The translations under genes were made by a program, and so were the position numbers. DNA of 42,411 bases from Gemmatimonadota bacterium. Its GTDB lineage: Bacteria > Gemmatimonadota > Gemmatimonadetes > Gemmatimonadales > GWC2-71-9. Below the pieces are notes generated by a model. That model had not been told where the DNA came from and did no database searches. It saw only the letters and a list, made by a program, of their open reading frames with translations. The first letter of the stretch is position 1, and each line of letters begins with the position of its first letter. This document shows, piece after piece, positions 24,199 to 32,184 of the stretch. The DNA lies in NCBI GenBank assembly GCA_029262155.1, contig JAJCZW010000127.1, positions 1 to 42,411 of the forward strand. The letters run 5' to 3'.

Positions 24199-25874
24199 GC
24201 AGGCTCCTCTGTCCGCCAGGTCGCGTGAAAGAATATAGTAAAAGTGGTCCCTCGCCCTGGTGTCGATTCCAGCAACACCAATCCGCGATGGGCCTCCACT
24301 GCCCGTTGCACGATCGCGAGGCCCAAGCCGCTTCCCCCGGCTCGGCCTGAGACGAAGGGCTGAAAGAGCCGTTCGCGCAAGTCAGGCTCGATCCCCGGAC
24401 CGTCATCCTGGATCTGGAGCCGGACGGGGGAGTGGATGTCGCTCCCGATTGGGAGCGCGGCCGGGGAGGGTTGGTCGATCGTGACAAGCACTTCGCCCTT
24501 CCCCTCGCATGCCTGCACCGCGTTGAGTACCAAATTGGTGACAATCCGGTGGAGGAGATCTTCGTCGGCATCAAGATGCACCTGATCTCCCGCCACCCGG
24601 ACCACCACCCCTGCCCCGCAATCGGGATGTTCGCGGACCAAGGTGACCGCTTGGACCGCCACGGCGTAGAGATTGACCCGGGAGAAGTCGTGCACACTCA
24701 CCCGGGAGAAATCGAGGAACTCGCTCAGGAGACGACTCAGACGATCACTTTCCCGAACGATCAACTGACCCAGGGTGCGGTCGTCGTCATCGGCTTGCAC
24801 CGAGCGGGCGAGCTGTTCAACGGAACTCCGGATCGAAGCCAAGGGGTTCCGAATCTCATGGGCCAGGGACGCACTCAGTGCGGCCACCGCTTCAAGTCGT
24901 TCCGCCCGGGAGCGGAGTTCTTGGATGTGTATCGAATCCGAAATATCCGTAAAGATCGCGGTGACGGCCGGCAACGACTCGAGCTGCCGTTCGAAGGTTG
25001 TCGTGCTTAGACCGATGGGAAATGAGGTCCCGTCGGCGCGATGCACCAATCCTTCGCCCCGCGTTACCCGATCTTGTTCATCCAACCCTGCCACCATCGC
25101 TGCATGGAGATCGGGCGCCCGGGCCTTGAGCGAGTCGAGGACTGGTCGCCCCAGGAGGCGCTCACCGTTGAGTTCGAGCAACCGCTCTGCGGTCGGGTTC
25201 ATAAACGCCAATCGACCGTGCCCATCGACCGTCATGACACCAGTCCGAATACTCCGCAGTATCTCGTCGGCCTCCAGTCGGATCCGCTGCAACTCATGCT
25301 TCAATTTCGACTGCTCGGTCGCGGCGACTTGCAGCCGGCGGCTGAGCACGCTAACCATGAGGAAGACAAAGGCAAAAACCGCGAGCTGCCCCAGTAGAAT
25401 CGGGATTTCGACCCCCGTCTCGACCAAGGTCCGATCCAGGAGGTAGAGCAGCAATGCCACCAAGGTCACGACGCCGCCACCCGTCCCCGGCATAAGGAGA
25501 GCATATCCGGCGATGAGGACCACAAAGAGAGACGCAAGAGCGGTTGAGGCCCCTTGGCCGTAGTGGACCAGGGCAAGGACAAGGATCAGGTCGACTGCTG
25601 CTTGCACCCCAAAGAAGACCGTACCCGGCTCAACTTTCCGGACCCAGACGGCGTGCCCGGCATACGCCGACATCGTTCCGGCGAGGAGCACCACCAGCGC
25701 CAGGAGGAAGGCCACGCCCGGCTGGGAGCTGAACATCCACCCCGCCCATATGAGGGCAGCAACGGCGACGACGATACGACCAATGAGGATGCGATGTAGG
25801 AGGAGGCGTGGATTCAGGAATCGTGGAACAGCCTGAATAGGATGGGTGCCGGTATCAACGCGTCGGGACTCCAT
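24195..25874 (-). CDS. pilS: PilS-like membrane sensor histidine kinase
   Basis: The protein has 559 residues. Six hydrophobic spans lie between about 27 and 178, as in PilS, with almost no periplasmic loops. A coiled linker and a PAS domain follow (about 200-320; LRSIRTGVMTVDGHGRLAFMNPTAERLL), then HisKA with SLAHEIRNPLASIRSSVEQL (His339) and HATPase_c with NLVLNAVQACEGKGE, DDGPGIEPDLRERLFQPF and GSGLGLAIVQRAVEAHRG. In Pseudomonas, PilS senses pilin in the membrane and phosphorylates PilR. It starts 3 bases after the YejM-like gene, so it shares a transcript with two envelope genes. Confidence 0.9.
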   Translation of the reverse strand: MESRRVDTGTHPIQAVPRFLNPRLLLHRILIGRIVVAVAALIWAGWMFSSQPGVAFLLALVVLLAGTMSAYAGHAVWVRKVEPGTVFFGVQAAVDLILVLALVHYGQGASTALASLFVVLIAGYALLMPGTGGGVVTLVALLLYLLDRTLVETGVEIPILLGQLAVFAFVFLMVSVLSRRLQVAATEQSKLKHELQRIRLEADEILRSIRTGVMTVDGHGRLAFMNPTAERLLELNGERLLGRPVLDSLKARAPDLHAAMVAGLDEQDRVTRGEGLVHRADGTSFPIGLSTTTFERQLESLPAVTAIFTDISDSIHIQELRSRAERLEAVAALSASLAHEIRNPLASIRSSVEQLARSVQADDDDRTLGQLIVRESDRLSRLLSEFLDFSRVSVHDFSRVNLYAVAVQAVTLVREHPDCGAGVVVRVAGDQVHLDADEDLLHRIVTNLVLNAVQACEGKGEVLVTIDQPSPAALPIGSDIHSPVRLQIQDDGPGIEPDLRERLFQPFVSGRAGGSGLGLAIVQRAVEAHRGLVLLESTPGRGTTFTIFFHATWRTEEPA

Positions 25875-25877
25875 AGC

Positions 25878-27686
25878 TCAGTTCACCCGAAGAAAAGAGT
25901 GGCGGGAGGTCCGCAGCAATGTCATCGCCCGGTCGAGTGACGCCTGCGCGGTCGCATCAAGGGAGGTGGACCGATCAAGGGTGTCGACAATCTGAGTCAC
26001 GCGAATCTCTCGAAGAGTCGGATCGACTGATTCCAGCCAAAAGGTGTAGTCATCGGTCACGACGGCCAAGGACGCCGCACGGTTCGGGTACCCTGCCCCG
26101 GCGAGGACGATACCGGCTGGGGATTGATCGGCCGCATACAACGAACGGCCGCTCATGACCCCTTCGGGCCAGGTCGCTGCCATCCAATCGAACAGCGTCG
26201 GGAAGATGTCGGCATGGCGGCTCAGCCCCGTCGCAGTCGGCATCGGTGTACCGGGGAGGCAGAACACCACTGGTACCCGGACCCGAGCGTCATAGAACTG
26301 CGTTGCCGCATGTCCAAAGAGGCCGTGTTCCCAGAACTCCTCGCCATGGTCGCCCGCAATGACCAATCCCAAGGTACCCTGCTCCAATTGAGGAACCAGG
26401 GCTTCTCCCAACTGTGCCAGGAGGTAGTCAACATAGCCGACGCTGTTGCGATACTTGTTGAAGAGACTGGTGTTGGCATCGAGGCGGGGGTCCACCGCGT
26501 TACTGGCGAATGTGGCAAACTCGGGTGGGAAGAGGTATGGCGTATGGGTGGAGTAGAGGAAACCAAATGCGAACTGCGGGCCCTCCTGCTGGACCATCTC
26601 GACCACATGGTCGATCACCAGCGTGTCTTGTTGGAGCAAGGTCTGATAGTGATCAAACTGGTCCGGAAGCAACGGGGGCATGAGGTAGCTCAACACACCG
26701 GTCGCATCAAATCCTTCCAGTTGGTACCCCGAGGCGCGCAGCCGAGCCAGAGGATATGAAGGGCGCCGCTCCTGCATAAAGGGTATGAAATAATCAGCAT
26801 CCAGACCGTACAACAGGCTGAAGGTGCCATACTGCGTTAGGTGCCCGCCGGCATAGTGCCGGTGGGCCAGCGTGCAACCATGTTGGACGAGAAACGCACT
26901 GAGCCGGGGCATATGCTCGGGGGTCAGCATATCCCAGCGGAGCGACTCAACCATGATCACGGCGAGGTCGGGGCGGACGTGGGTCGGCGGGAGAGGCAGC
27001 GGCACCACCTCTCCGGTCGGCATGGGATGGGCTGGACGGAGATCGGGGAAAGCACGCCGTTGCCCAGCCCACAGGCTGTAGTACGGCAGCGCCGCACGCG
27101 GCACCAAGGCCTCGGCGTCGGCTCGATCGAGGAGGAGAAAAGAACTCATTCCCAACGCGAAATACACCACCGGGCGCCATCCCAGGAGCGGCAGCAACGA
27201 TCGACGTCGGGAAAACCGATCCGCGACGATCCAGAGGCCGCCCTGAAAAATCACCGCGAGCAGGACAATGCCCAGTAGCAGCCCAAAGGCCCAAAGCGGC
27301 AGGTTCTGGATATCGGCTGTACCGATACCTGCCCAGGTCACTTCGCCGTATGGATGCAGCCCAAAGATCAAGAAGGTCCCGACATCGGCAAAAAGGGCCA
27401 GGGAGACCGCGGCCTGGAGGAGGACCACCACGCCTCGCTCCGTCCCGGGGCCACCGAGCCGTCGAGCCACGGCCCCGGCCGCTCGGCCGAGCAGAAACAC
27501 ACCGAGGACCAGGACAAGCACATACAGCAGGTACACAACGTACTCTGGTGGAGCACCGCCATCCGCACGAATCACCTGAACCATCCAGGGCGCCGCTCCA
27601 CCAAGAGCGATGAGTTGGATGAGAAGGTTCAACTGCAGGAACTGGATACGCTGACCGGTGGGCTCTATCGGTACAGTCGCCGCCAT
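25878..27686 (-). CDS. YejM/LtaS-like inner-membrane sulfatase-superfamily protein
   Basis: The protein has 602 residues from ATG 27686, two bases after the methyltransferase stop; the 677-residue track ORF extends into that gene. About five N-terminal membrane spans (to about 190) are followed by a periplasmic alkaline-phosphatase-fold domain: LAVIMVESLRWDML (about 241-254; metal Glu), HYAGGHLTQYGTFSLLYGL (candidate nucleophile Thr near 284), and IAGDHGEEFWEHGLFGHAATQFYD (metal Asp/His). The TQYGTFSLLYGL segment resembles YejM/PbgA more than LtaS. YejM controls lipopolysaccharide synthesis through LapB/FtsH, and LtaS-type enzymes transfer glycerol phosphate; which applies here is unknown. 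It probably shares a transcript with pilS and pilR. Confidence 0.75.
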   Translation of the reverse strand: MAATVPIEPTGQRIQFLQLNLLIQLIALGGAAPWMVQVIRADGGAPPEYVVYLLYVLVLVLGVFLLGRAAGAVARRLGGPGTERGVVVLLQAAVSLALFADVGTFLIFGLHPYGEVTWAGIGTADIQNLPLWAFGLLLGIVLLAVIFQGGLWIVADRFSRRRSLLPLLGWRPVVYFALGMSSFLLLDRADAEALVPRAALPYYSLWAGQRRAFPDLRPAHPMPTGEVVPLPLPPTHVRPDLAVIMVESLRWDMLTPEHMPRLSAFLVQHGCTLAHRHYAGGHLTQYGTFSLLYGLDADYFIPFMQERRPSYPLARLRASGYQLEGFDATGVLSYLMPPLLPDQFDHYQTLLQQDTLVIDHVVEMVQQEGPQFAFGFLYSTHTPYLFPPEFATFASNAVDPRLDANTSLFNKYRNSVGYVDYLLAQLGEALVPQLEQGTLGLVIAGDHGEEFWEHGLFGHAATQFYDARVRVPVVFCLPGTPMPTATGLSRHADIFPTLFDWMAATWPEGVMSGRSLYAADQSPAGIVLAGAGYPNRAASLAVVTDDYTFWLESVDPTLREIRVTQIVDTLDRSTSLDATAQASLDRAMTLLRTSRHSFLRVN

Positions 27687-27688
27687 CG

Positions 27689-28318
27689 TCACTTCACACA
27701 CCGCAGGACGATCGCGGGCGGGAGATTGGCCCAAACCGGCCGGGTGTCGACGTGCCGAAAATGCTTGCCAAGCAGGCGGCGAAGGACGGTGAGCTTGGGA
27801 AGCCAGTAGGTGTGATGGTAGAGGAACGAGCGGAAGTGACCGCCGGGCCGGAGAATCTGATCCGTTGCCCGCACGGTTGCCACCAACCGTGAGAGACTCA
27901 TCAAGGAGCACGGGAGACCGGAAAAGACCAGGTCAACGTTCCCAACATCAGCACCCAGATACTGTGTGACATTGGATGCTTGGTCGGGGATCACTCCGAC
28001 ACCTGGAAAGTGTTGCGCGAGGTGTCGCTGGAACACCGGGTTGGGCTCAACCACGACGAGGCGGCTCTCTGGGGGCAAGGCGGCCAGCACGACTCCGGTC
28101 AGCGCCCCGGTCCCGGGGCCGTACTCCACTGCGAGCCGAGCCTTGTCGACGGGGAGATCCGCCACCATTGCGAGTGCCAATGCCCGGGATGAGGGGGCGA
28201 CGGATCCAACCTGTTTGGGGTTCTGGAGGTACTGCCGGAGGAACCGGAATTGCCACCCGACCGCCGTGTGTGCCGGCGAGGTAGCGGGTGAGGAAACGAC
28301 CGTTGTGGCTTTCGTCAT
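27689..28318 (-). CDS. PmtA-like phospholipid/SAM methyltransferase
   Basis: The protein has 209 residues from ATG 28318 (MTKATTVV), with GAGG a few bases upstream. FLRQYLQNPKQVGSVAPSSRALALAMV is the hallmark start of the PmtA group of the Rossmann methyltransferases, followed by SAM motif I VEYGPGTGALTGVVL and the acidic VVVEPN strand. VDLVFSGLPCSLMS occupies the motif IV place, and SFLYHHTYWLPKL precedes the end. Family members make monomethyl- and phosphatidylcholine precursors from phosphatidylethanolamine, but others are of unknown use. It is first in a four-gene string with YejM-like, pilS and pilR, and is divergent from the S4-domain gene. Confidence 0.75.
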   Translation of the reverse strand: MTKATTVVSSPATSPAHTAVGWQFRFLRQYLQNPKQVGSVAPSSRALALAMVADLPVDKARLAVEYGPGTGALTGVVLAALPPESRLVVVEPNPVFQRHLAQHFPGVGVIPDQASNVTQYLGADVGNVDLVFSGLPCSLMSLSRLVATVRATDQILRPGGHFRSFLYHHTYWLPKLTVLRRLLGKHFRHVDTRPVWANLPPAIVLRCVK

Positions 28319-28381
28319 GGGCCTCGTTGGGGACCAGTCACGGGCCGGCCTCATCGCCGACCGCAAAGGAAAATAGCACTG

Positions 28382-28864
28382 ATGGGAGGCAAGCATGACC
28401 CGATGGTTGGCTTGACTACCATTTCAACCGATCTTTCCGACTCGAAGCCTGCTTGGGAGACGTCCGTGGCCGATCCACCCGAAACATCCGCTCAGATGCG
28501 ACTGGACAAGTGGCTTTGGGCCGCTCGATTCTACAAGACTCGTTCTCTGGCTGCCGCCGCGATCGATGGTGGTCGGGTTCAGGTGGAAGGGAATCGTGTG
28601 AAACGTGCCCGCATGATCGGGGCCGGGGACGCAATACGGATTCGGATTGGCGCCACCGAGTGGCAGGTGGTGGTGCAGTCACTTGCCGCGCGTCGCGGCC
28701 CGGCATCCGCTGCATCGAAGCTGTACGAGGAGACTCCCGAGAGCAGGACGACGCGGCTCCAGCGGCAGGCTGAACTCCGAATTGCGGAGGCCCATTCCCG
28801 GCGCGATCAGGGGCGACCGTCGAAGAAACAACGCCGGGAGTTGCTTCGATTACGACGTCGCTGA
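28382..28864 (+). CDS. hslR: Hsp15-like S4-domain RNA-binding protein
   Basis: The protein has 160 residues. The S4 domain starts MRLDKWLWAARFYKTRSLAAAAIDGGRVQVEGNRVKRARMIGAGD (about 39-83), very close to E. coli Hsp15. RRGPASAASKLYEETPES and the basic tail RPSKKQRRELLRLRRR also match. Hsp15 binds 50S subunits carrying stalled peptidyl-tRNA and helps recycle them. The N-terminal 38 residues before RLDKW are extra, so the start might be later: ATG 28382 has AAAGGA about 10 bases upstream, while ATG 28403 and 28496 are also in frame. It converges on the cytochrome gene with 6 bases between stops. Confidence 0.9.
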   Translation: MGGKHDPMVGLTTISTDLSDSKPAWETSVADPPETSAQMRLDKWLWAARFYKTRSLAAAAIDGGRVQVEGNRVKRARMIGAGDAIRIRIGATEWQVVVQSLAARRGPASAASKLYEETPESRTTRLQRQAELRIAEAHSRRDQGRPSKKQRRELLRLRRR

Positions 28865-28870
28865 ACGGAG

Positions 28871-29755
28871 TCAGCGATTGGGAGAGGGGGAGGGGGAGGG
28901 GGAGGCGTCCGTGGCGTAGGCAGCATCCGGTGGGGGATTGCCCAGCGGCCAGTCGCGTTCCTTGCCAGGAAAATCCGGGCGGGGCCGAGAATCGATGTAT
29001 GCTGCAACATCGAACGCCTCTTGATCAGTCAAGGTTCCGGGAAGATCGAATGGCATGTTGTGGCGGATAAAGGCGGCCGCAGTACGGACCCGTGCCATAC
29101 CGGCTCCGATGGTGTAGGACGCCTCACCCCAAAGCGGGGTCCCCATAACCGAGTCCTCCACCGTGATCCCCTCACCGTCGGCCCCGTGACACCGAACGCA
29201 GTTCGCAATGAAGACCTGGCGGCCTCTTCCCGAATCGGCCGGGAGCGGTTCTCCCCTGATCAAACCTTGTCCTCGAACCCGACTCCCGACGGGAACCCCG
29301 CGGCTGAGCCACGCGAAGTACGAAACGATATCGTGCATCGCAGACCCGTCGAGTGGGAGAGCCTTCCCATACAAGCTCCGCTGAAAACACGCGTTCACGC
29401 GCTCCTCAATCGAGGTCATCTTTGCGTTCCGCGAACGATACTGGGGGAAACGCGCATACACGCCAAGCCAGGGCATGGCATTCTCACGGGTGCCTGCATC
29501 CAGATGGCAGGTCGTGCATCGCAACCGATTCCCAACATGATCTGGGAGGCTGTCACGGGTCGCAAGCAGGATGGCGCGCCCTCGCCGAATCGATCGGCCC
29601 ACTTCACTGTTCGGGATCAGACTATCCGGCAAACGCAGGGCGACGAACGGCACCTCCCCACTGCTAGCTGCCGGCAGGCGTTGTTCGAACCGACAGGCGG
29701 TACCGGTGAGCGTAACCGCTACAAGACCGAGGGCGAGGAGTCGATAGCGCATCAT
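28871..29755 (-). CDS. TsdA-like diheme cytochrome c lipoprotein
   Basis: The protein has 294 residues from ATG 29755 (MMRYRLLALGLVAVTLTGTACRF), where a lipobox Cys near 23 suggests a membrane anchor; the track ORF is 88 residues longer without support. Two c-type heme sites are visible, CTTCH (about 80-84) and CVRCH (about 187-191). The first half has TsdA-like segments: LDAGTRENAMPWLGVYARFPQYRSR and EERVNACFQRSLYGKALP, the latter resembling the heme-ligand loop. TsdA enzymes interconvert thiosulfate and tetrathionate. Distant relatives serve as SoxA-like or general electron carriers, so the substrate is uncertain. The C-terminus SPSPSPSPNR is a low-complexity tail encoded by a GGGGGA repeat. 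It lies 40 bases after btuB on the same strand. Confidence 0.72.
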   Translation of the reverse strand: MMRYRLLALGLVAVTLTGTACRFEQRLPAASSGEVPFVALRLPDSLIPNSEVGRSIRRGRAILLATRDSLPDHVGNRLRCTTCHLDAGTRENAMPWLGVYARFPQYRSRNAKMTSIEERVNACFQRSLYGKALPLDGSAMHDIVSYFAWLSRGVPVGSRVRGQGLIRGEPLPADSGRGRQVFIANCVRCHGADGEGITVEDSVMGTPLWGEASYTIGAGMARVRTAAAFIRHNMPFDLPGTLTDQEAFDVAAYIDSRPRPDFPGKERDWPLGNPPPDAAYATDASPSPSPSPNR

Positions 29756-29795
29756 GCTACTATGCCCCCGCCGTTGTTTCGTCGCAAGCCCATGA

Positions 29796-31754
29796 TCACC
29801 GGACCCTGAGATCCACCCCAGCAAAAAGGGCCCGGCCGGGTGCCCGAAAGCCAACCACAGATTCATATCGCTCATCGAACAGATTCTCGACTCGCGCCTT
29901 GAGGATGACCTGCCGTGCCAGTGCCCACGTGCCGGCAAGGTCCACGGTAGCGTACCGCGGGAGACTGACCCGCTCTTCGGGAAATGATCGGAAGTCCACA
30001 TCATCCCGGGCACCAACAACCCTCACATTCGCCTGCCCCGAGACCCGTGCCCCCGTCAATGACAAGCCCATGCGCCCGGTGTGGCTCGGACGGCGGAGGA
30101 GAGTACGCCCGTCTACAAAGCCGACGGACATCGACGCTCCGGCATCGGTGACCTTCGTTGCGGTTCGGGTGTACGACAACTCAATGTTCGCCCAAGAGGT
30201 CGGATGCAGTTGGCCGGCCACCTCGAACCCAAGCGACCGGGCCCGGGCGAGATTGAAATAAGTCGGTTCGTTCGCACTGGTGAAGCGATACTGAATCACG
30301 TCCCTGAAACGTTGGGCAAAAAGGGCCACGTCGAGCGCGAGGCGTCGCGCCCAAGCCTCGTGACGGACACCGGCCTCAATACTGACCGACCGTTCTGGCC
30401 GCAGATCTGGATTCCCGATTTCGAAGGGAGTCCGAGCCCTGAGTTCGGTGAAGGTTGGCGCCTTGAATGCCGACCCGATGGATGCCCTGACATGGGTCGT
30501 CGGGAGGAGGGCGCCGGTGAGTCCCAACCGAGCGGTCAGGAACGTCCCAAACGCAGTGTTGTCATCCACCCGCACGCCTGCCTGCACGCCCACCGCCGGC
30601 CCGATTGCAAGCACGGCCTGGGCGTACCCCGCCACCGTCGTGCGGTCGGCGTCAAAAGTGCTGGAATCGCTCGACTCCCCATCACCGAAATTCGAGCGAG
30701 ATCGTGCGGTCAACTCCTCATATTCAGCCTCTACCGCCGTCCCGAAGGTGAGTGTTGACCTTCCCACACCCGCGTTGACCCTCCCGTCGACCAGGATCCG
30801 TGAGCTTTGGAGCCGGCGACGCGATTCGAACCCGAACCCGAGGCTATCGCCTGGTGAATCCGGATCGTCATGGGCCTTGATCGTTGCCCGACTCCCGGAG
30901 ACCAAGAGTCGGCCCTCGAGGCTCTGGGAGAGGGTGCGCGCCAGATCCGTCGAGATGGAAAAGCGCTCCTCGCTCCCGAACTGGTTACTGTCGGAGGGGA
31001 CACCGGCAAAGTCGGTTGGGAAGTGATGTACCGCGTCGGCGTATCGTGCGGTCGCCACAAGACGTGTGGCGGCAAATGGGTTGGTCCGAAAAGATGCGGT
31101 CGCGGTCGTGTTTCGGAATCGATTGTTGAACGGATAAATCCCATCCGTAGCGACCCGACCGAGGGCGGCACTGTAGCCTACCCCACCCCGGGTGCCACCG
31201 GCGACGCTGCCACGGACTCGGGTACTGCCGAAGGTCCCCGCTTCACTATCCACATTCGCGGTCAATTGCTGTGCTCCCCGACGCGTAAACAGCTGAATGA
31301 CACCGGTCATCGCATCGGCTCCGTACAACACACTTGCTGGTCCTCGGACGATCTCAATTCGGTCCAGGTTATCCGTCGTGAGACTCGCCCAATTGAAGCT
31401 GCCACCGGCTAGGTTCACCGGTACACCATCGATGAGCACTTTGACGTAATCGCTCTCCCCACCCCGAAGGAACAACGACGTGACCCCCCCATAGGAACCG
31501 GTCCGAACCACCGCTATGCCCGGTACGTCGCGTAGGGCATCTTGGACAAACCGAATGCCACGGCTCCGGAGATCCTCTCCTTGGAGGGTCGTGACCGACG
31601 CCGTTAGGAAACTGGACGAGGCAGGAAGCCGCGTCGCGGTGACTTCTACTTTGGGCAGGCGAGTCGTGTCGGGAAGCTGCTGACTCAACACAACAGGGGC
31701 AAAGACAGTGGTGCTGGCGATGACCACATTCAGGAAAACGCGAACGATATGCAT
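29796..31754 (-). CDS. btuB: BtuB-like TonB-dependent receptor
   Basis: The protein has 652 residues with a signal peptide to about residue 25. A TonB-box-like LPKVEVTATRLP precedes the plug domain (about 48-150; VQDALRDVPGIAVVRTGSYGGVTSLFLRGGESDYVKVLIDGVPVN and IEIVRGPASVLYGADAMTGVIQLFTRRG). A 22-strand barrel follows to the end. RGxxSxxVxVLIDGxPxN is typical of vitamin B12 receptors, and the gene sits behind a cobalamin riboswitch, so import of cobalamin or another corrinoid is the strong inference. The barrel ends in GVDLRVR rather than the usual terminal aromatic. No BtuCDF genes lie in the window. Confidence 0.92.
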   Translation of the reverse strand: MHIVRVFLNVVIASTTVFAPVVLSQQLPDTTRLPKVEVTATRLPASSSFLTASVTTLQGEDLRSRGIRFVQDALRDVPGIAVVRTGSYGGVTSLFLRGGESDYVKVLIDGVPVNLAGGSFNWASLTTDNLDRIEIVRGPASVLYGADAMTGVIQLFTRRGAQQLTANVDSEAGTFGSTRVRGSVAGGTRGGVGYSAALGRVATDGIYPFNNRFRNTTATASFRTNPFAATRLVATARYADAVHHFPTDFAGVPSDSNQFGSEERFSISTDLARTLSQSLEGRLLVSGSRATIKAHDDPDSPGDSLGFGFESRRRLQSSRILVDGRVNAGVGRSTLTFGTAVEAEYEELTARSRSNFGDGESSDSSTFDADRTTVAGYAQAVLAIGPAVGVQAGVRVDDNTAFGTFLTARLGLTGALLPTTHVRASIGSAFKAPTFTELRARTPFEIGNPDLRPERSVSIEAGVRHEAWARRLALDVALFAQRFRDVIQYRFTSANEPTYFNLARARSLGFEVAGQLHPTSWANIELSYTRTATKVTDAGASMSVGFVDGRTLLRRPSHTGRMGLSLTGARVSGQANVRVVGARDDVDFRSFPEERVSLPRYATVDLAGTWALARQVILKARVENLFDERYESVVGFRAPGRALFAGVDLRVR

Positions 31755-31762
31755 GATGATAA

Positions 31763-31796
31763 TCTCCGGAACAGGGGTTTATGGCCCCCCCGGAGA
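31763..31796 (-). promoter_or_regulatory. Hairpin that covers the btuB ribosome site (riboswitch expression platform)
   Basis: TCTCCGG (31763-31769) pairs with CCGGAGA (31790-31796), and a GGGG/CCCC block extends the stem inside. On the minus strand the 3' arm CCGGAGA contains the GGAG that lies about 8 bases before the btuB ATG. Formation would block translation; it carries no U tract, so translational rather than transcriptional control is likely. Confidence 0.6.
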
Positions 31797-31944
31797 GACA
31801 AGGAACGTCCGACGTGGTCGCATACAACAAACGGGCCCCTGGCTATTTGCCAAGAACCCGACCATCGCGGCGACCGCGGTGCGACCTCCACCAACGAGCC
31901 AGACGAGAGTCCCGTCTCCCTTCCCACGGGGGATGCTCGGGCTT

Positions 31945-32128
31945 ACGCGCGTCTGGCAGGTCTTCTGGCTTGGGAGTCATTCGTCGGAGAGCCTCTTCCC
32001 ACAACCCAACAAGCGTTGCAGTGAGATCGTGCTCTCGTCGTCATCCCTTACAGCGGCGGGGCCACCCCGGATTTCCACCGGGTTCCCTCTTCACGTTCGG
32101 CATGTCGATGCCCGAACGACCAGCGCGT
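31945..32128 (-). promoter_or_regulatory. Cobalamin (B12) riboswitch
   Basis: On the minus strand the conserved core is clear: AACCCGGTGGAAATCCGGGG, GGCCCCGCCGCTGTAAGGG, and the B12 box CAAGCCAGAAGACCTGCC (about 31955-31972). A UCUCACUGC element fits the CACTG segment. The P1 arms ACGCGC and GCGCGT are at 32123-32128 and 31945-31950. The element lies about 190 bases before btuB and should lower its expression when cobalamin is plentiful. The plus-strand ORFs over this stretch are shadows. Confidence 0.93.
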
Positions 32129-32144
32129 GTCCTACAGAAACGAA

Positions 32145-32171
32145 GCTATACTGGCTCGACCCGATCATCAA
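32145..32171 (-). promoter_or_regulatory. Candidate promoter of the riboswitch-btuB transcript
   Basis: On the minus strand TTGATG (32171-32166) and TATAGC (32150-32145) are 15 bases apart, slightly short. RNA would begin near 32138, ten bases before the first riboswitch helix, which is where it is expected. Confidence 0.45.
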
Positions 32172-32184
32172 GGACCACTGATGA

